Below, piece after piece: positions 1 through 9,224 of a DNA stretch of 64,000 nucleotides. Under the pieces are notes generated by a model that saw only the letters and a program-made list of their open reading frames with translations, did no database searches and was not told where the DNA came from. The first letter of the stretch is position 1. Each line of letters starts with the position of its first letter. The translations under genes and the position numbers were made by a program. The DNA is from Kingdonia uniflora (Eukaryota > Streptophyta > Magnoliopsida > Ranunculales > Circaeasteraceae): contig JACGCM010002890.1 of NCBI GenBank assembly GCA_014058105.1, positions 806,001 to 870,000 of the forward strand, given 5' to 3'.

Positions 1-1546
1 TTTGTTTAGGTTGACCCCGTTGAATTGCCGGTAAAATTGTTTCAAACTTATGTTCAAGATGCATGGCATATGTAGTATGTTTAACTTAGCGATAATTAGG
101 GTGATATCAATCTATAAGCCAGGTTTATCAATGATATTGTTTTGGTCAGACCTGGTTGAGTATGCGGGTGTACTCGATTTTACTATTCGTAAGGATCAAC
201 AACTTTCTAGTATTCTTCGATTTAGATCCACCTAGCTGGTTTTCACATCTTATCGAGAACATATTAAGCTAGATTACTAACAACAAGAAATCAATTTGAA
301 GTCTATGGGGATGTCAAAATTTTGATTTTATTTTTCTCGGATGTAACTAAGCTGATACTCATTTGATACAATTAGCGATGTATTAAAAAACACCCAAAGC
401 CATGTTATTGTCTAACCTACCATGGCCGAAGGCTAACCAGGACGATCAATATGGATTTTTAAACGACCATAGATTGTCTTGCAAGTTACAATAGACGGAG
501 TTAAAAACTAAAGATGTCAAACAATATATTTATCCATCTTCGCCTCTCCAGATCTCTCCCACTCACAAGTTTGCCTCACTATTTGCCTTTTCCTAATGCA
601 AAACCAATGAAACCAATGAAAGAATTTTACGGGAAAATCAAGTATCTGAGTCATAAACTATGGCTGCACTTATTCTTAGGGTAACAAGTTTTAATCCTCA
701 TTTCATTTGCATTATGGGCTCTGCTTACATCGAAAATGATTGGTATAGAAAATTGCAAGCCATTGGATTAGCTAAACTTTCATCTCACATGAATCTAGAG
801 GTTTAGTATATGTTTAAATCACCAATGTTTCTGAATTCGGATTAAACATTTTCGATGACCTCTTCCGAAGAGCAAACTTTCGTATATATTCTTTCTATCT
901 CATGCGGAAGAACAAACTTTCGTAGGCCAGATAATTATTCCCTTTAAAAGCAACGCGATGAAAGGAGTAGAACCATTTTATATATTTCTGATGTATGGTC
1001 CAAAATACTAAAATTATGAGAGATTTGAAACCCGGACCATAGCATATTGAGGTAAATGCTTAAGAAGTTGCTTCGTCAAGGCTGAAGGCATTGTTAAACA
1101 ATTATGTAAAGACGGGTTGTGCAAGAAGATCTTCTCGTAGATATTAAAATTGAATATGAATGAGGAAGCCGTTAAAGTGCAGACGTTGCAGCTGCTGCAG
1201 TCTCTTTCGTTGTGTGCAGAAGACTACTAATGCAGTGGCAACATATAAGGGAGAATCTTTCAATGAGGATGATAAAGTCTTTGAAAAGGCGCTATTGGGA
1301 ATTTCCTTTTCTTGTAAAGTAAATAAGTAACGTACCTGGTACTGTGAAAGAGGCCATTTGGATGGTACCTTTAAAACTGAAAGCTGATAATCCTTTGGAG
1401 AACTGCTGACGATATAGTAGGTAAGCTACATCTTAGTGTCTCAGATGTTGTTTTGGAGAAGACCTGAATGTAATGCGAGATCAATTGTATGGAGCCACAT
1501 TTGGGATTATTTGAATATCTTTTGCTTAGCCATGGTTTTTTTTTAC
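1..1546. other. Host DNA without a recognisable gene
   Basis: This stretch is AT-rich and has no long reading frame with a recognisable motif. Two near-copies of a 20-bp word ending in caaactttcgta lie at about 866-887 and 902-924. Between about 1080 and 1250 the plus strand has short peptide-like runs (for example AEGIVKQLCKDG and EAVKVQTLQLLQ) that could be a decayed exon, but stops break every frame and I cannot assign a family. The lower edge borders the putative splice donor of the minus-strand exon at 1547. Confidence 0.4.
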
Positions 1547-1614
1547 CTCCGTTTAAACTCTTCTTGCATAGTTCTTAAAACTAGCCAGATCCATGACTCC
1601 ATGACTGTAGCACA
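1547..1614 (-). pseudogene. Host exon, 3' half (split by Copia element 1)
   Basis: Read on the minus strand, the sequence just left of the retrotransposon continues the open frame that enters the element at 6161. It encodes a peptide including ATVMESWIWLVLRTM and QEEFKR, then meets a good splice donor (GGAG|GTAAAA) at 1547/1546. Together with 6161-6276 this would be one exon of about 180 bp, cut by the Copia insertion. I do not recognise the protein family. The continuity of the frame across the insertion is seen in the sequence; that it was a real exon is inference. Confidence 0.4.
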
Positions 1615-2140
1615 TGTTGAGTCGCAAGCCCGGATGCCGAAACTCCAAATCGATTTGGGTTAGTCACAAGAAAGTACAATAAAAGAAATACATACAACAC
1701 CAAGTTTATAGTGGTTCGGCAAATTGCCTACGTCCACTTTAAAGAGAAAGAGAGTTTATTCAAGGTCCCAATTACAATCACTCAATTTTAATTTGAGGTT
1801 TCTCTTAAGAACACCTCTCAAAAGACCTTACCAAAGGATTGAATCTAGGATGGCTCTACAGAGAACAAGTTTCCCTTTATATACTAGGGAAACCCTTTTA
1901 CAATCGCTCAAATCTCGAGGCAATCAAGAAGTTTGAAAACAATAAAAAAACAGAGGAATCGTTCGAACGAAATTGTGTTTGGGCCAAAATTCTAGGGGAT
2001 TGAACATTGGTCGTTCGAACGAAATAGGGAGTCGTTCGAACGACTTGGGCTCCTAAGCCAAAATTCAAGAGAGATGGAAAAGGGTTGTTCAAATGACTCT
2101 TAACCTCGTTCGAACGAATAAAGCAATAGGCGGCCCCACA
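1615..2140 (-). repeat. 3' LTR of Copia element 1
   Basis: This LTR of about 526 bp starts TGTGGGGCCGCC on the minus strand and is clearly related to 5673-6160. Its U3 carries several TTCGAA palindromes between about 1950 and 2120, including the perfect 16-mer AGTCGTTCGAACGACT at 2030-2045. Further along the minus strand is a TATATAAA box within TTTATATACTAGGGAA. The segment 2011-2046 matches 57266-57301, inside a Gypsy LTR, at 34 of 36 positions. Confidence 0.9.
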
Positions 2141-2291
2141 ATTCTCCACCTTGGTAAAAATTTCCCCAACCGAACAAATCGAAATCTGAGCCGAACATAT
2201 AAACCAAACAAACAAACCCAAACAAATACTCTCCACCATCAATTGTCCCCAAAGACCCAAATATACAAACGGCCCAAAGAAGCCAACCAAA

Positions 2292-2518
2292 ACCAACCGT
2301 CCCTAAAATGACCAAATCCAAACCAAGCGTCCCGAAGAACCAAGAACCAAACCAAATGTCCTAAGGAACCGAAAACGAAACCAACCGTCCTAAGGAACCA
2401 AATTCGAAACCAATCGTCCCAAGGAACCAAAATCGACCAAATGTCCCCAAGAACCCAAAATCAACCAAATGTCCCAAGGAACCCAAACTCAATCTAATGT
2501 CCCAAGGAACCCAAACCG
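2292..2518 (-). repeat. Degenerate 27-30 bp tandem repeat inside Copia element 1
   Basis: About eight tandem copies of a 27-30-bp unit lie between the purine tract and the truncated RT. On the plus strand the unit core is accaaatgtcccaaggaac, with variants aaccgtcc and atcgtcc. The most homogeneous copies are at the 2440-2518 end. The array occupies the place where the missing RT C-terminus and RNase H should be. Confidence 0.8.
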
Positions 2519-2679
2519 ACTGCAACAAATCAATGGTTGCCTACATACCGTCGATGATCAAGTCACCTGTAGTTCACATTAATCCCCGTGAGGGGCCAAA
2601 TCAATCCATAGGAAAGAAATGCATTGTTCCCTTCTCTCTATCTCTATGATTCTCCATATCAAGAGTCTATTTGTACCAT

Positions 2680-5559
2680 TGTCTTGGAGACCTCTTCAAA
2701 CCGTACAACGATCTTTTAATCAATTGACACACATCATCCTTTCTAGTAACAATATACTCACTCGGCTGAGTCCTATTGATCTCTTCCTTCAACTTTTCAT
2801 GTAAGAGCGTCGTCTTAACATTGAGATATTACAATTCCAATTAAAATTCGCTAGCAAAGCCAATATGATACAATTGGAGAAGTGTGCTAACACTAGTCTT
2901 GCCTTGAAGCGTAGCACCATCTTGAGATCTTTATTTCTTTTTGTAGACCTATTTACCACCAATCGTTCTCTGCGAAGAGAATACATCTCTTCCATCCTTG
3001 CTCCCTCCTAATGTTTAGCCGTGGAAGGAACACCTTCAGCAATCGGTAATGCATAGGCTACCATGGCCTTCGTATTTGGAAGTACCATGTCCTTTGTAAG
3101 CCATTTTGGCTTACCCATATTACTCTTTAATTTTCTGGTTGCAATTAACTCCACAACCGAAGTCTCATCCTTCGTACTACCAAATGTTCCATCATTATCT
3201 GTGTCTTCATCATTTGGAACATGAACAAATGGCTTATCACCCATTGTCACACCGGTAGATGACTTCCCCTTTAGTATAAACCTCTCTAGCCAATGTGAAG
3301 ACGCATCAATCTCGACCTGCTATAAAACTTTATTGGTCGTCTTCTCTGTGTGCTCAGAGCCATGTGACTTCATCATAGAAGCCTCACCAAAAGTGAAATC
3401 TCTGCTCATAATGATCTTTCGGTCTCTCGTATCGCACAACCTGTAGCATTTCACACCCTTCTTCTTACCCAGAAAAATGGCCTTCCTTGCTTATGGGTCC
3501 AACTTACCATCCTTAACATGATAGTATGTCAGACACCCAAATATACGATGAGTATCATAATTTGTAACAGGTTCTCTCGACCAATCTTCCATTAGTGTTT
3601 TACCCTCAATTGCAGCCGAAGGCAACCTATTAGCGAGATAGCATGCATATGTCAAAGCCACAACCCAAAATGCCTTGCCCAACCCATAATTGGACAATAT
3701 ACACCGTATTTTCTCCAGCAAAGTACGGTTCATGCGCTCGGTTATCTCCATTTTGTTGCGGGGTCTCTCTAGCCGTGAAGTATCAAACTATCCTCTCATC
3801 CCTCATCCTGACATAATTGCAAGAATGGATCACTAGTGTACTCTCCACCATTATCCGAATGGAGCACTTTTATCTTTTTGCCAGTCTAAGTCTTAACCTA
3901 CTTCTTCCACATCATGAAAATTTCTAGGACTTCATCCTTCCTCCTCATGGTTATATACCCATACCCGCCTAGAAGTTATCCATAAAAGACACAGAGTAAT
4001 GCTTCTCCCCTAGCGATGCATTCTTGAAGGGTCTCGAAACATCAGAGTGAACATAATCAAGGGTTCCACGAGTACTGGGGATAGTAGTGGCAAACTTTAC
4101 CCTTGTCTGCTTGCCTAGAATACAGTGTTCATAAAATTCTAATTTGCACATCTTGGTACCCTTCAATAGCCCCTGGTTCACGAGAACTCTCAAGGACATT
4201 TCTCCAGCATGCGCCAAACGCATGTGCCATAGCCGAGTAGTATCTATGGAAGCAGTCTCCTGTCTTCCCGCGGTAGCAACCTCACCAAGAACAATTGTAC
4301 CATCCAAATAGTACAAGTTGTTACTTCTTCTGTCACCCTTCAATATAACCATTGTTCCCTTAAGAACCCTCTTCACCCCATTATCAGACATAACCTTGTA
4401 GCATTTTTCTTTAAGTAAACCCATCGGGATAATGCTCTTCCTCATCGTTAGAATATACCGAACCCCATCAATCTCTTTAACTAACCTATTATGCAATTTT
4501 AGTCGAATGATACCTATCCCCAAGATGCGGCAAGGATTATCGTTTCCCATCAACACCTCTCCATCTTCTACCATTTTTAAACTAGAAAAATAACCCATTT
4601 TGGGACAACTGTGATAAGTTACACCCGAATCTAAAATCCATTCTTTTGTATCACTAACACATGCACTAAAAGTTATAGTAAAAGAGAAATCCAATTCATT
4701 TCCTTTCGTTCCTGTGTTCTGAGCCAAATTCACAGAAGAACCCAATTTTCCCACTTTTTTCTTCTTAAGCGCGGGACAATCATTTTTCCAATGACTCGTT
4801 TACTTGCAAAATGCGCATTGGTCCTTACCCAATTTGTTGTTATTTAAACTGAAACCTTTCGACTTCGATCGAAGGTTGTAACCACTCGACTTCTTTCGGT
4901 CAGAAGACCTCTCTCTGATCATCAATACTTCAGATATCGACTCCTCGAACTCACATTTTTCCTTCCTCTGGTACTCTAGGTTTACAAGCGCCTTAGTCAC
5001 ATCCGAATATTGTAATAAACTTTTCCCATACGTTATCGTCGTAACGAAATATTCGTACTCTTCGGAAAACGAGTTCAAGATAATAGTGTTTTTGTCTTCA
5101 TCGCCAACCATTTCCTCTAGATTCGCCAAGTCGGCTAATACTTGGTTAAAATGCTTCAAGTGCTCCTACATACTAATTCTTGTCTCATTTTGAAGCGATA
5201 AAGCTTCCCTTCAAATGGAGCGATTTGTCGATGTCTTTACCAAATACTTCTCCTCTAGAATCCTCTAAATTTTTTGTCGAGGTTTCATTCATCACAAGTA
5301 TTTAAATTTTAAGCCAAACACGAGCGAATTTGACCACAAGTTCTCTTCTTCATCTTCTTCCAAACACTCTCCTCACTTCATTCGTCTGTTCCACCAGACC
5401 TCATCTAGTCTAATTGACTTAGTGCATCATTAACCTCTCATCGCCCCACATGCCAATTATTGGTGTCGCTGAATTTTTCAACTTCAATCTTGTATTGCTA
5501 AACATCACCGTTGTATTTCTTTTCGGGGTCGAAGAACTAGATTTAACTATATCTCCCAT
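2680..5559 (-). pseudogene. Copia gag-pol polyprotein, broken (element 1)
   Basis: The likely start ATG is at 5559-5557 on the minus strand. Gag of the UBN2 type follows (clear at 5159-4800: LADLANLEEMVGDEDK), reaching the first half of a zinc knuckle (CAFCK). The protease motif WILDSGVTYHSCP lies near 4640. Integrase begins with the WHMRLAHAG region; its first zinc-binding Cys is Tyr, but CILGKQ is kept. The integrase core shows HSDV, LHSDNGGEY and ERMNRTLLEK, so the three catalytic acids survive, though frameshifts separate them. The linker (AYALPIAEGVPST) is at 3008-3250. RT is reduced to a KARLV fragment and a VKTTLLHEKLKEEI to RSPRQWYK block (about 2830-2680), then ends. Many stops and frameshifts mean no product is expected. 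Confidence 0.85.
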
Positions 5560-5672
5560 AGTTCCCCAATTTTTGAACTAACCAAATCTCGAAACCAATT
5601 GAAAGTGGGAAAAACCATAAGGTACCTCAAAATCACGCACAATTGAGGAATTAACCTCGCTCTGACACTAAT

Positions 5673-6160
5673 TGTTTAGTCGCAAGCCCAGAAGCTGAAA
5701 CTCCAAGTCGATTTGGGTTAGTTACAAACAAGCACAATCAAAGAAATACACACAACACCAAGTTTATAGTGGTTCAGCAAATTGCCTATGTTCACTTTCA
5801 AGAGAGAAAGAAAGAGAGTTTATTTAAAGTCCCAATTACAATCACTCAATTTTAATTTAAGGTTTCTATCAAAAGCACCTCTCAAAAGACCTCACCAAAG
5901 TATTGAATTTAGGAAGACTCTATAAAGAACAAGTTTCCCTTTATATACTAGGGAAGCCCTTTTAAAATCGCTCAAATCTCGAGGCAATCAAGAGGTTCGA
6001 AAACTATAAAAAAAATAGAGTTCCCAGATTTCGTTCGAACAAAATTGGGAGTCGTTCGAACGACTTGGGCTCCTGGGCCAAAATTTAAGGAAGTTGGAAA
6101 ATGGTCATTCGAATGACTCTCAACTTCGTTCGAACGACTAACGCAATAGGCAGCCCCACA
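5673..6160 (-). repeat. 5' LTR of Copia element 1
   Basis: This 488-bp LTR ends in the initiator-Met-like primer site at its internal edge. TTCGAA palindromes lie at about 6030-6140, and the putative TATA box (minus strand TATATAAA) is at 5940-5947, so the array sits 80-190 bp upstream of the core promoter, as expected for a U3 enhancer. The two LTRs differ by many substitutions and small indels, so the insertion is not recent. Confidence 0.9.
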
Positions 6161-6276
6161 ACACACCGGTTCTTGTCCAAGATCGCGGTATCATATTTGG
6201 AAGCTGATGACCACTCCGTGTAATAATGAGATGAGTCCTCATGTCTTTCAACATGAGCCCCTGATTTGCATGATTC
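6161..6276 (-). pseudogene. Host exon, 5' half (split by Copia element 1)
   Basis: This minus-strand segment starts after a plausible acceptor (AATCTTAG, just above 6276). It encodes TESCKSGAHVERHEDSS and then YYTEWSSASKYDTAILDK, running open into the retrotransposon boundary. The frame continues at 1614-1547 after removal of the element and one target-site copy. I do not recognise the protein. It lies downstream of the ALKBH2-like terminal exon on the same strand but after that gene's stop, so it is probably a separate gene. Confidence 0.4.
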
Positions 6277-6463
6277 AGTACTAAGATTCATCACAGCTCA
6301 CCGATGATGCCACTGATGAAGCTATTTTCAAAAGCAAATGAAAAGAAAGGAGTGGAGAACGTTGTCCCTATTCGGTAACTATTTGTGGCAACTAGCTCCA
6401 ACTGAGGATATTCTGATAAGATCATTTACAGTAAACACAGTAAACCCTGCCAGTATAAAAGCA

Positions 6464-6630
6464 AAAGCCAGGTGGACCATTGGGCTCTTATCTCAGTGGT
6501 GGTTGTGACCCTCCACCAAGAGGGGAGTCATGGGTTCGAAGCCCCATGGGGTTGGAAACTCAGGGTTACGGATCCCTATATAAAACCGGCTTACCTTGCA
6601 CAAAAAAAGAAGAAGAAGAAAGCCAGGTGG
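6464..6630 (+). mobile_element. tRNA-derived SINE with 12-bp target-site duplications
   Basis: The body (6476-6618) has a tRNA-like head with an A-box-like region in GGGCTCTTATCTCAGTGGT (6482-6500) and a canonical B box GGTTCGAAGCC (6533-6543). These promote RNA polymerase III transcription in this class. The body ends in an A/GAA-rich tail (6602-6618). The 12-bp direct repeats aaagccaggtgg at 6464-6475 and 6619-6630 are identical, the mark of L1-type target-primed insertion. It lies in the 3' flank of the ALKBH2-like gene. It is non-coding; the family name is not assignable from sequence alone. Confidence 0.93.
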
Positions 6631-6934
6631 TATTGCCTGTTGCAAAGAGCCCTTCACAGACGACAAAAGATTCCACCCTGCTCAACACTTTCACAGAACG
6701 TTGTAATAAGAGCACACTGACCTGTAGTAACTCACAAATATTGTGAACATCAATACTCAATAGCTAAAATCATATAAGGAAAGAAAATAAATCAGTTCCA
6801 ATCCAACGCTATCTAAATGAAAAAGGCCATACTATTACGTCGTTATTAGTTCTACACCATCCATGCGCAAGCGTGAAAATGCTCCTATCAAATAAGGAGG
6901 GAAAAACAACTTTATTCTACTTGAATTGATAGAT
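6631..6934. other. 3' flank of the ALKBH2-like gene
   Basis: AT-rich host DNA between the SINE and the terminal exon, presumably the old 3' untranslated region of the minus-strand gene. I see no other feature. Confidence 0.4.
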
Positions 6935-7122
6935 TCAAAATTGCCAATCCCGGGAGTACGGGAAAGGGAGGAGCATGCGCCTGAATGTGAGACTGATCCT
7001 TCCACCTCTGATACTCCTACACTTGGGCACTGAGTGCAACCAATCTCTATGAGTATATCCTCTCATCACCAACAGAGATCCATGCTTCAACATAAAAGAG
7101 TGAAGCTCTTCCTTTCCATCTA
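6935..7122 (-). pseudogene. ALKBH2: ALKBH2-like dioxygenase, terminal exon
   Basis: This is the C-terminal part of the double-stranded beta-helix of AlkB-type Fe(II)/2-oxoglutarate dioxygenases, which in plants and animals remove 1-methyladenine and 3-methylcytosine from DNA. The segment LKHGSLLVMRGYT is followed by RDWLHSVP, where His is the third iron ligand in the family, and by RISLTFR, where the final Arg binds 2-oxoglutarate. A pyrimidine-rich tract and an AG acceptor lie near 7123; the exon ends in a stop at 6935. The exon itself is intact, but the exon carrying the HxD iron ligands was not found between this one and 8388. I therefore call the locus a pseudogene. Family assignment is confident. 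Confidence 0.85.
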
Positions 7123-8387
7123 CTACACTTAACATAAAAATGTTGAAAACAATTAAAAGGTACTAATTTACCGATAAAGGGAAGATGAAATATTTATAAG
7201 CATAATATAGATCATGTATTATGCTCGTCTAGTCAGAAGGTCTAAAAGATACCATGTCTGAGTTTGTCTTCAGAGTAGCCAGGCTTTATAACTTATTCTC
7301 GTAACCAATGAGTTAAGAAAACCAAGATTGTGTACTGATACGTTAATAAAAACTGTGTGGGGAAATTATATTTAGCATCAGAATATAAAGCTTCAGCCTT
7401 CAATACCAACTGGACGACCAGTAATAGGTGAAATCTGTCAGCGCACAGCAGCAATTGTCTTGGGTGAAGATTAAAAGTCTAGAGGCAAATACAATTGTCC
7501 CCAGTGGTCAGCACAAGGGAGAAGTTGCTAATCATAAACCTTATCAATATGGCTTATGCTTAGCCCACAAAAGAAACCCCGTTAAACTGCCGAAACCTGC
7601 ATAAGCTAAAAGCTGCTTTTAGCTTAATTTTAGTATGCCAAGCACTAGATGAATACAGTAATGCATGAGACATACACTAATTAAGCTAATATAAGAACAA
7701 GAACGTTCAATAATTAAATTAAAGGCCTCTCAAGATTGTCATAAGAATGACAATGCTTTTCTGTGCATCATGAATGTCACTCTATGAGTAATTTGTGTAG
7801 ATTTGTTAGTACAAGTTATACACTTCTCCAGTTGGAAGCAATGAAGTGGTACACAAATCTATTAAAGACATTAGGTGGTACAACACTTCATTGCTTCCAA
7901 CTGGAAAAGTTTATAACCTGTTCTCTCCCCGTTACTCATAAACAAGTGATGTTCAGTCTCTCGCCTGTTTATTAGCCCGTTACTTGCTGCCGCTGGGTGC
8001 TCGTGTATATCATCTTAATATAGAAATGTGAAGCACTTATTAAAATTGATTAATTTAGACCATAAAATATGGCCGCTTCTATCGGAAGGTCAAAAAAGTA
8101 CTATGTAGTAAACATGGCTAATAAGCTCTTGTCATAAGCACCCAAGATTAACTACAAAGATCATTTACATTAAGAATAGAAAGGCAATTTCGTATTACGG
8201 ATGTTTCTTCTAAGTTTACAGTTTTGTGCGTGAAGCAATGGTGTCATACCTCCAAGCGACTTTTTCTTCAGTAAAAACTACCAGGGAGGACTTTGTGTAT
8301 CTGAACTTGAAAATAAAAATCCCATTAGTGTGGAAGAATCTATTAAGATGATGATATTATTAGTTATATTTCATTTGGATTTCTTAC
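7123..8387. other. Intronic DNA between ALKBH2-like exons, missing the HxD exon
   Basis: Host intron sequence. I looked on the minus strand for the roughly 60-80 residues that in homologues contain the NRY substrate motif and the WHxDDE iron ligands, and found none. Two hairpin-forming segments lie here: 7602-7626 (taagctaaaagc, 1-nt spacer, then its reverse complement) and 7811-7921 (listed separately). The stretches 7190-7320 and 8025-8160 look distantly alike (shared aaggtc and aacccaagatt-type words), possibly an old internal duplication. Confidence 0.5.
7811..7921. repeat. Long inverted repeat (38-bp arms)
   Basis: The arms 7811-7848 and 7884-7921 are reverse complements with three mismatches over 38 bp and a 35-nt loop. 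The core ccagttggaagcaatgaagtg is perfect. Weaker complementarity (tatgagtaa) extends outward. It could be a small foldback transposon or a hairpin RNA precursor; there is no obvious target duplication or protein content. Confidence 0.85.
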
Positions 8388-8497
8388 TAAAGTTCTTGAA
8401 CTGAAGGAAAATCAGCCCACTTTGTAGCCTGTGGCTTATAACCACTGTAACTATATATTGGTAATCCTTCATCGGAGAAAAAACAGGTGTCTCTTGG
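8388..8497 (-). pseudogene. ALKBH2: ALKBH2-like dioxygenase, internal exon
   Basis: This 110-bp exon is bounded by a polypyrimidine acceptor (TTTTTTCAG just above 8497) and a consensus donor (GTAAGA from 8387). It encodes PRDTCFFSDEGLPIYSY followed by SGYKPQATKWADFPS. This matches the nucleotide-recognition region that precedes the catalytic core in ALKBH2 and ALKBH3 proteins. It is uninterrupted and starts in phase 0, which fits the end of exon 1 at 28207. Only about 28 bp of intron separates it from the truncated LTR of Copia element 2. Confidence 0.88.
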
Positions 8498-8525
8498 CTG
8501 AAAAAATAAAATAAAGCAAGCAAAG

Positions 8526-9154
8526 AAAGTCCTGTTCGAATAGACTTTTGTCTATTCGAACAGAATGAGACAGTTAAAAGTGCATTTGAATAGAAGTTTT
8601 GTCTGTTTGAATAAAAGGAGACAGTTAATAGTTTATTCAAATATAAGTCATGTATATTCGAATAGAAGATGTCTGTTCGAATAGACTTTTGTCTATTCTA
8701 ATAGAAACGTTCAGAACCCATCTTATTTGAATAGATCCAGAGTCTATTCGAATAGACTTCGCTAAGTCAGTTTTAGAAGGTTTTGTTTGGGATATTGGTC
8801 TGTCTCGTGATCCGTCCTTCGAGCCTATTCTTATGTAATGATTTCCCATGTTTATAAGGGGATCTAGGGTTAGTTGTTAGTCTGAATCTTGTTGTGAGTT
8901 TAACCTTAGAGAGGCTAGGGTTTGAAGAGACTCCATTAAAGCTTGAGAAGCTTGAGAGATCATTGTAACCTATTTGATATCATGGTGAATTGTTCGTGAA
9001 GAGGGGTTTTTCATCCGCAATGGTTTTCAACTTCCTTCCTCAGGGAAACCTTCTTATGTTTTTTACTGTTCTTTGCTGATTTACTTCTTGTGCTGACAAT
9101 TTCCGCATATCGTTCTTGTCAAAGAGGAGAGAGTAGCTACCTCAATTCTTAACA
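8526..9154 (+). repeat. 5' LTR of Copia element 2, 5'-truncated
   Basis: Matches 13253-13878. Between about 8532 and 8760 it has five exact TTCGAA sites and about six near copies, mostly in the context TCTATTCGAATAGA or TGTTCGAATAGA. A TATA-like tttataag follows at about 8849-8856, and then the leader. The missing TGTTATGATATG start shows that the outer end was deleted, together with the left target site. Confidence 0.9.
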
Positions 9155-9224
9155 ATTGGTGTCAGAGTGAGTGTTAGGGCCTGTGTGGTGAAAAGCGATA
9201 GCCGATCAGGAGAAGTTGAAGATC

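Larger units (their letters stand above)
1615..6160 (-). mobile_element. Copia LTR retrotransposon 1 (Tork-like), degenerate
   Basis: This is a complete but dead element on the minus strand, bounded by two related LTRs (1615-2140 and 5673-6160). Its primer-binding site lies at about 5659-5672; on the minus strand it reads TAGTGTCAGAGC, close to the usual initiator-Met tRNA complement TGGTATCAGAGC. A purine tract (aaggtggagaat) abuts the other LTR at 2141-2152. Flanking 5-mers are gcaca (1610-1614) and acaca (6161-6165), a target duplication with one mismatch. Domain order is gag, protease, integrase, RT, which is the Copia order. The part of RT after its SPRQWYK-like motif, and all of RNase H, are missing, so the element cannot be autonomous. 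Confidence 0.9.

Noticed and set aside
6476..6560. A genuine tRNA gene
   Set aside because: The A-box-like region and B box are present, but the sequence does not fold into a complete cloverleaf by eye and is followed by a SINE body, A-rich tail and target duplications.
8530..8760. Regularly repeated motif resembling a CRISPR array
   Set aside because: Repeats are short palindromic hexamer-centred words with irregular spacing inside an LTR of a plant retrotransposon; there are no uniform direct repeats or cas genes.
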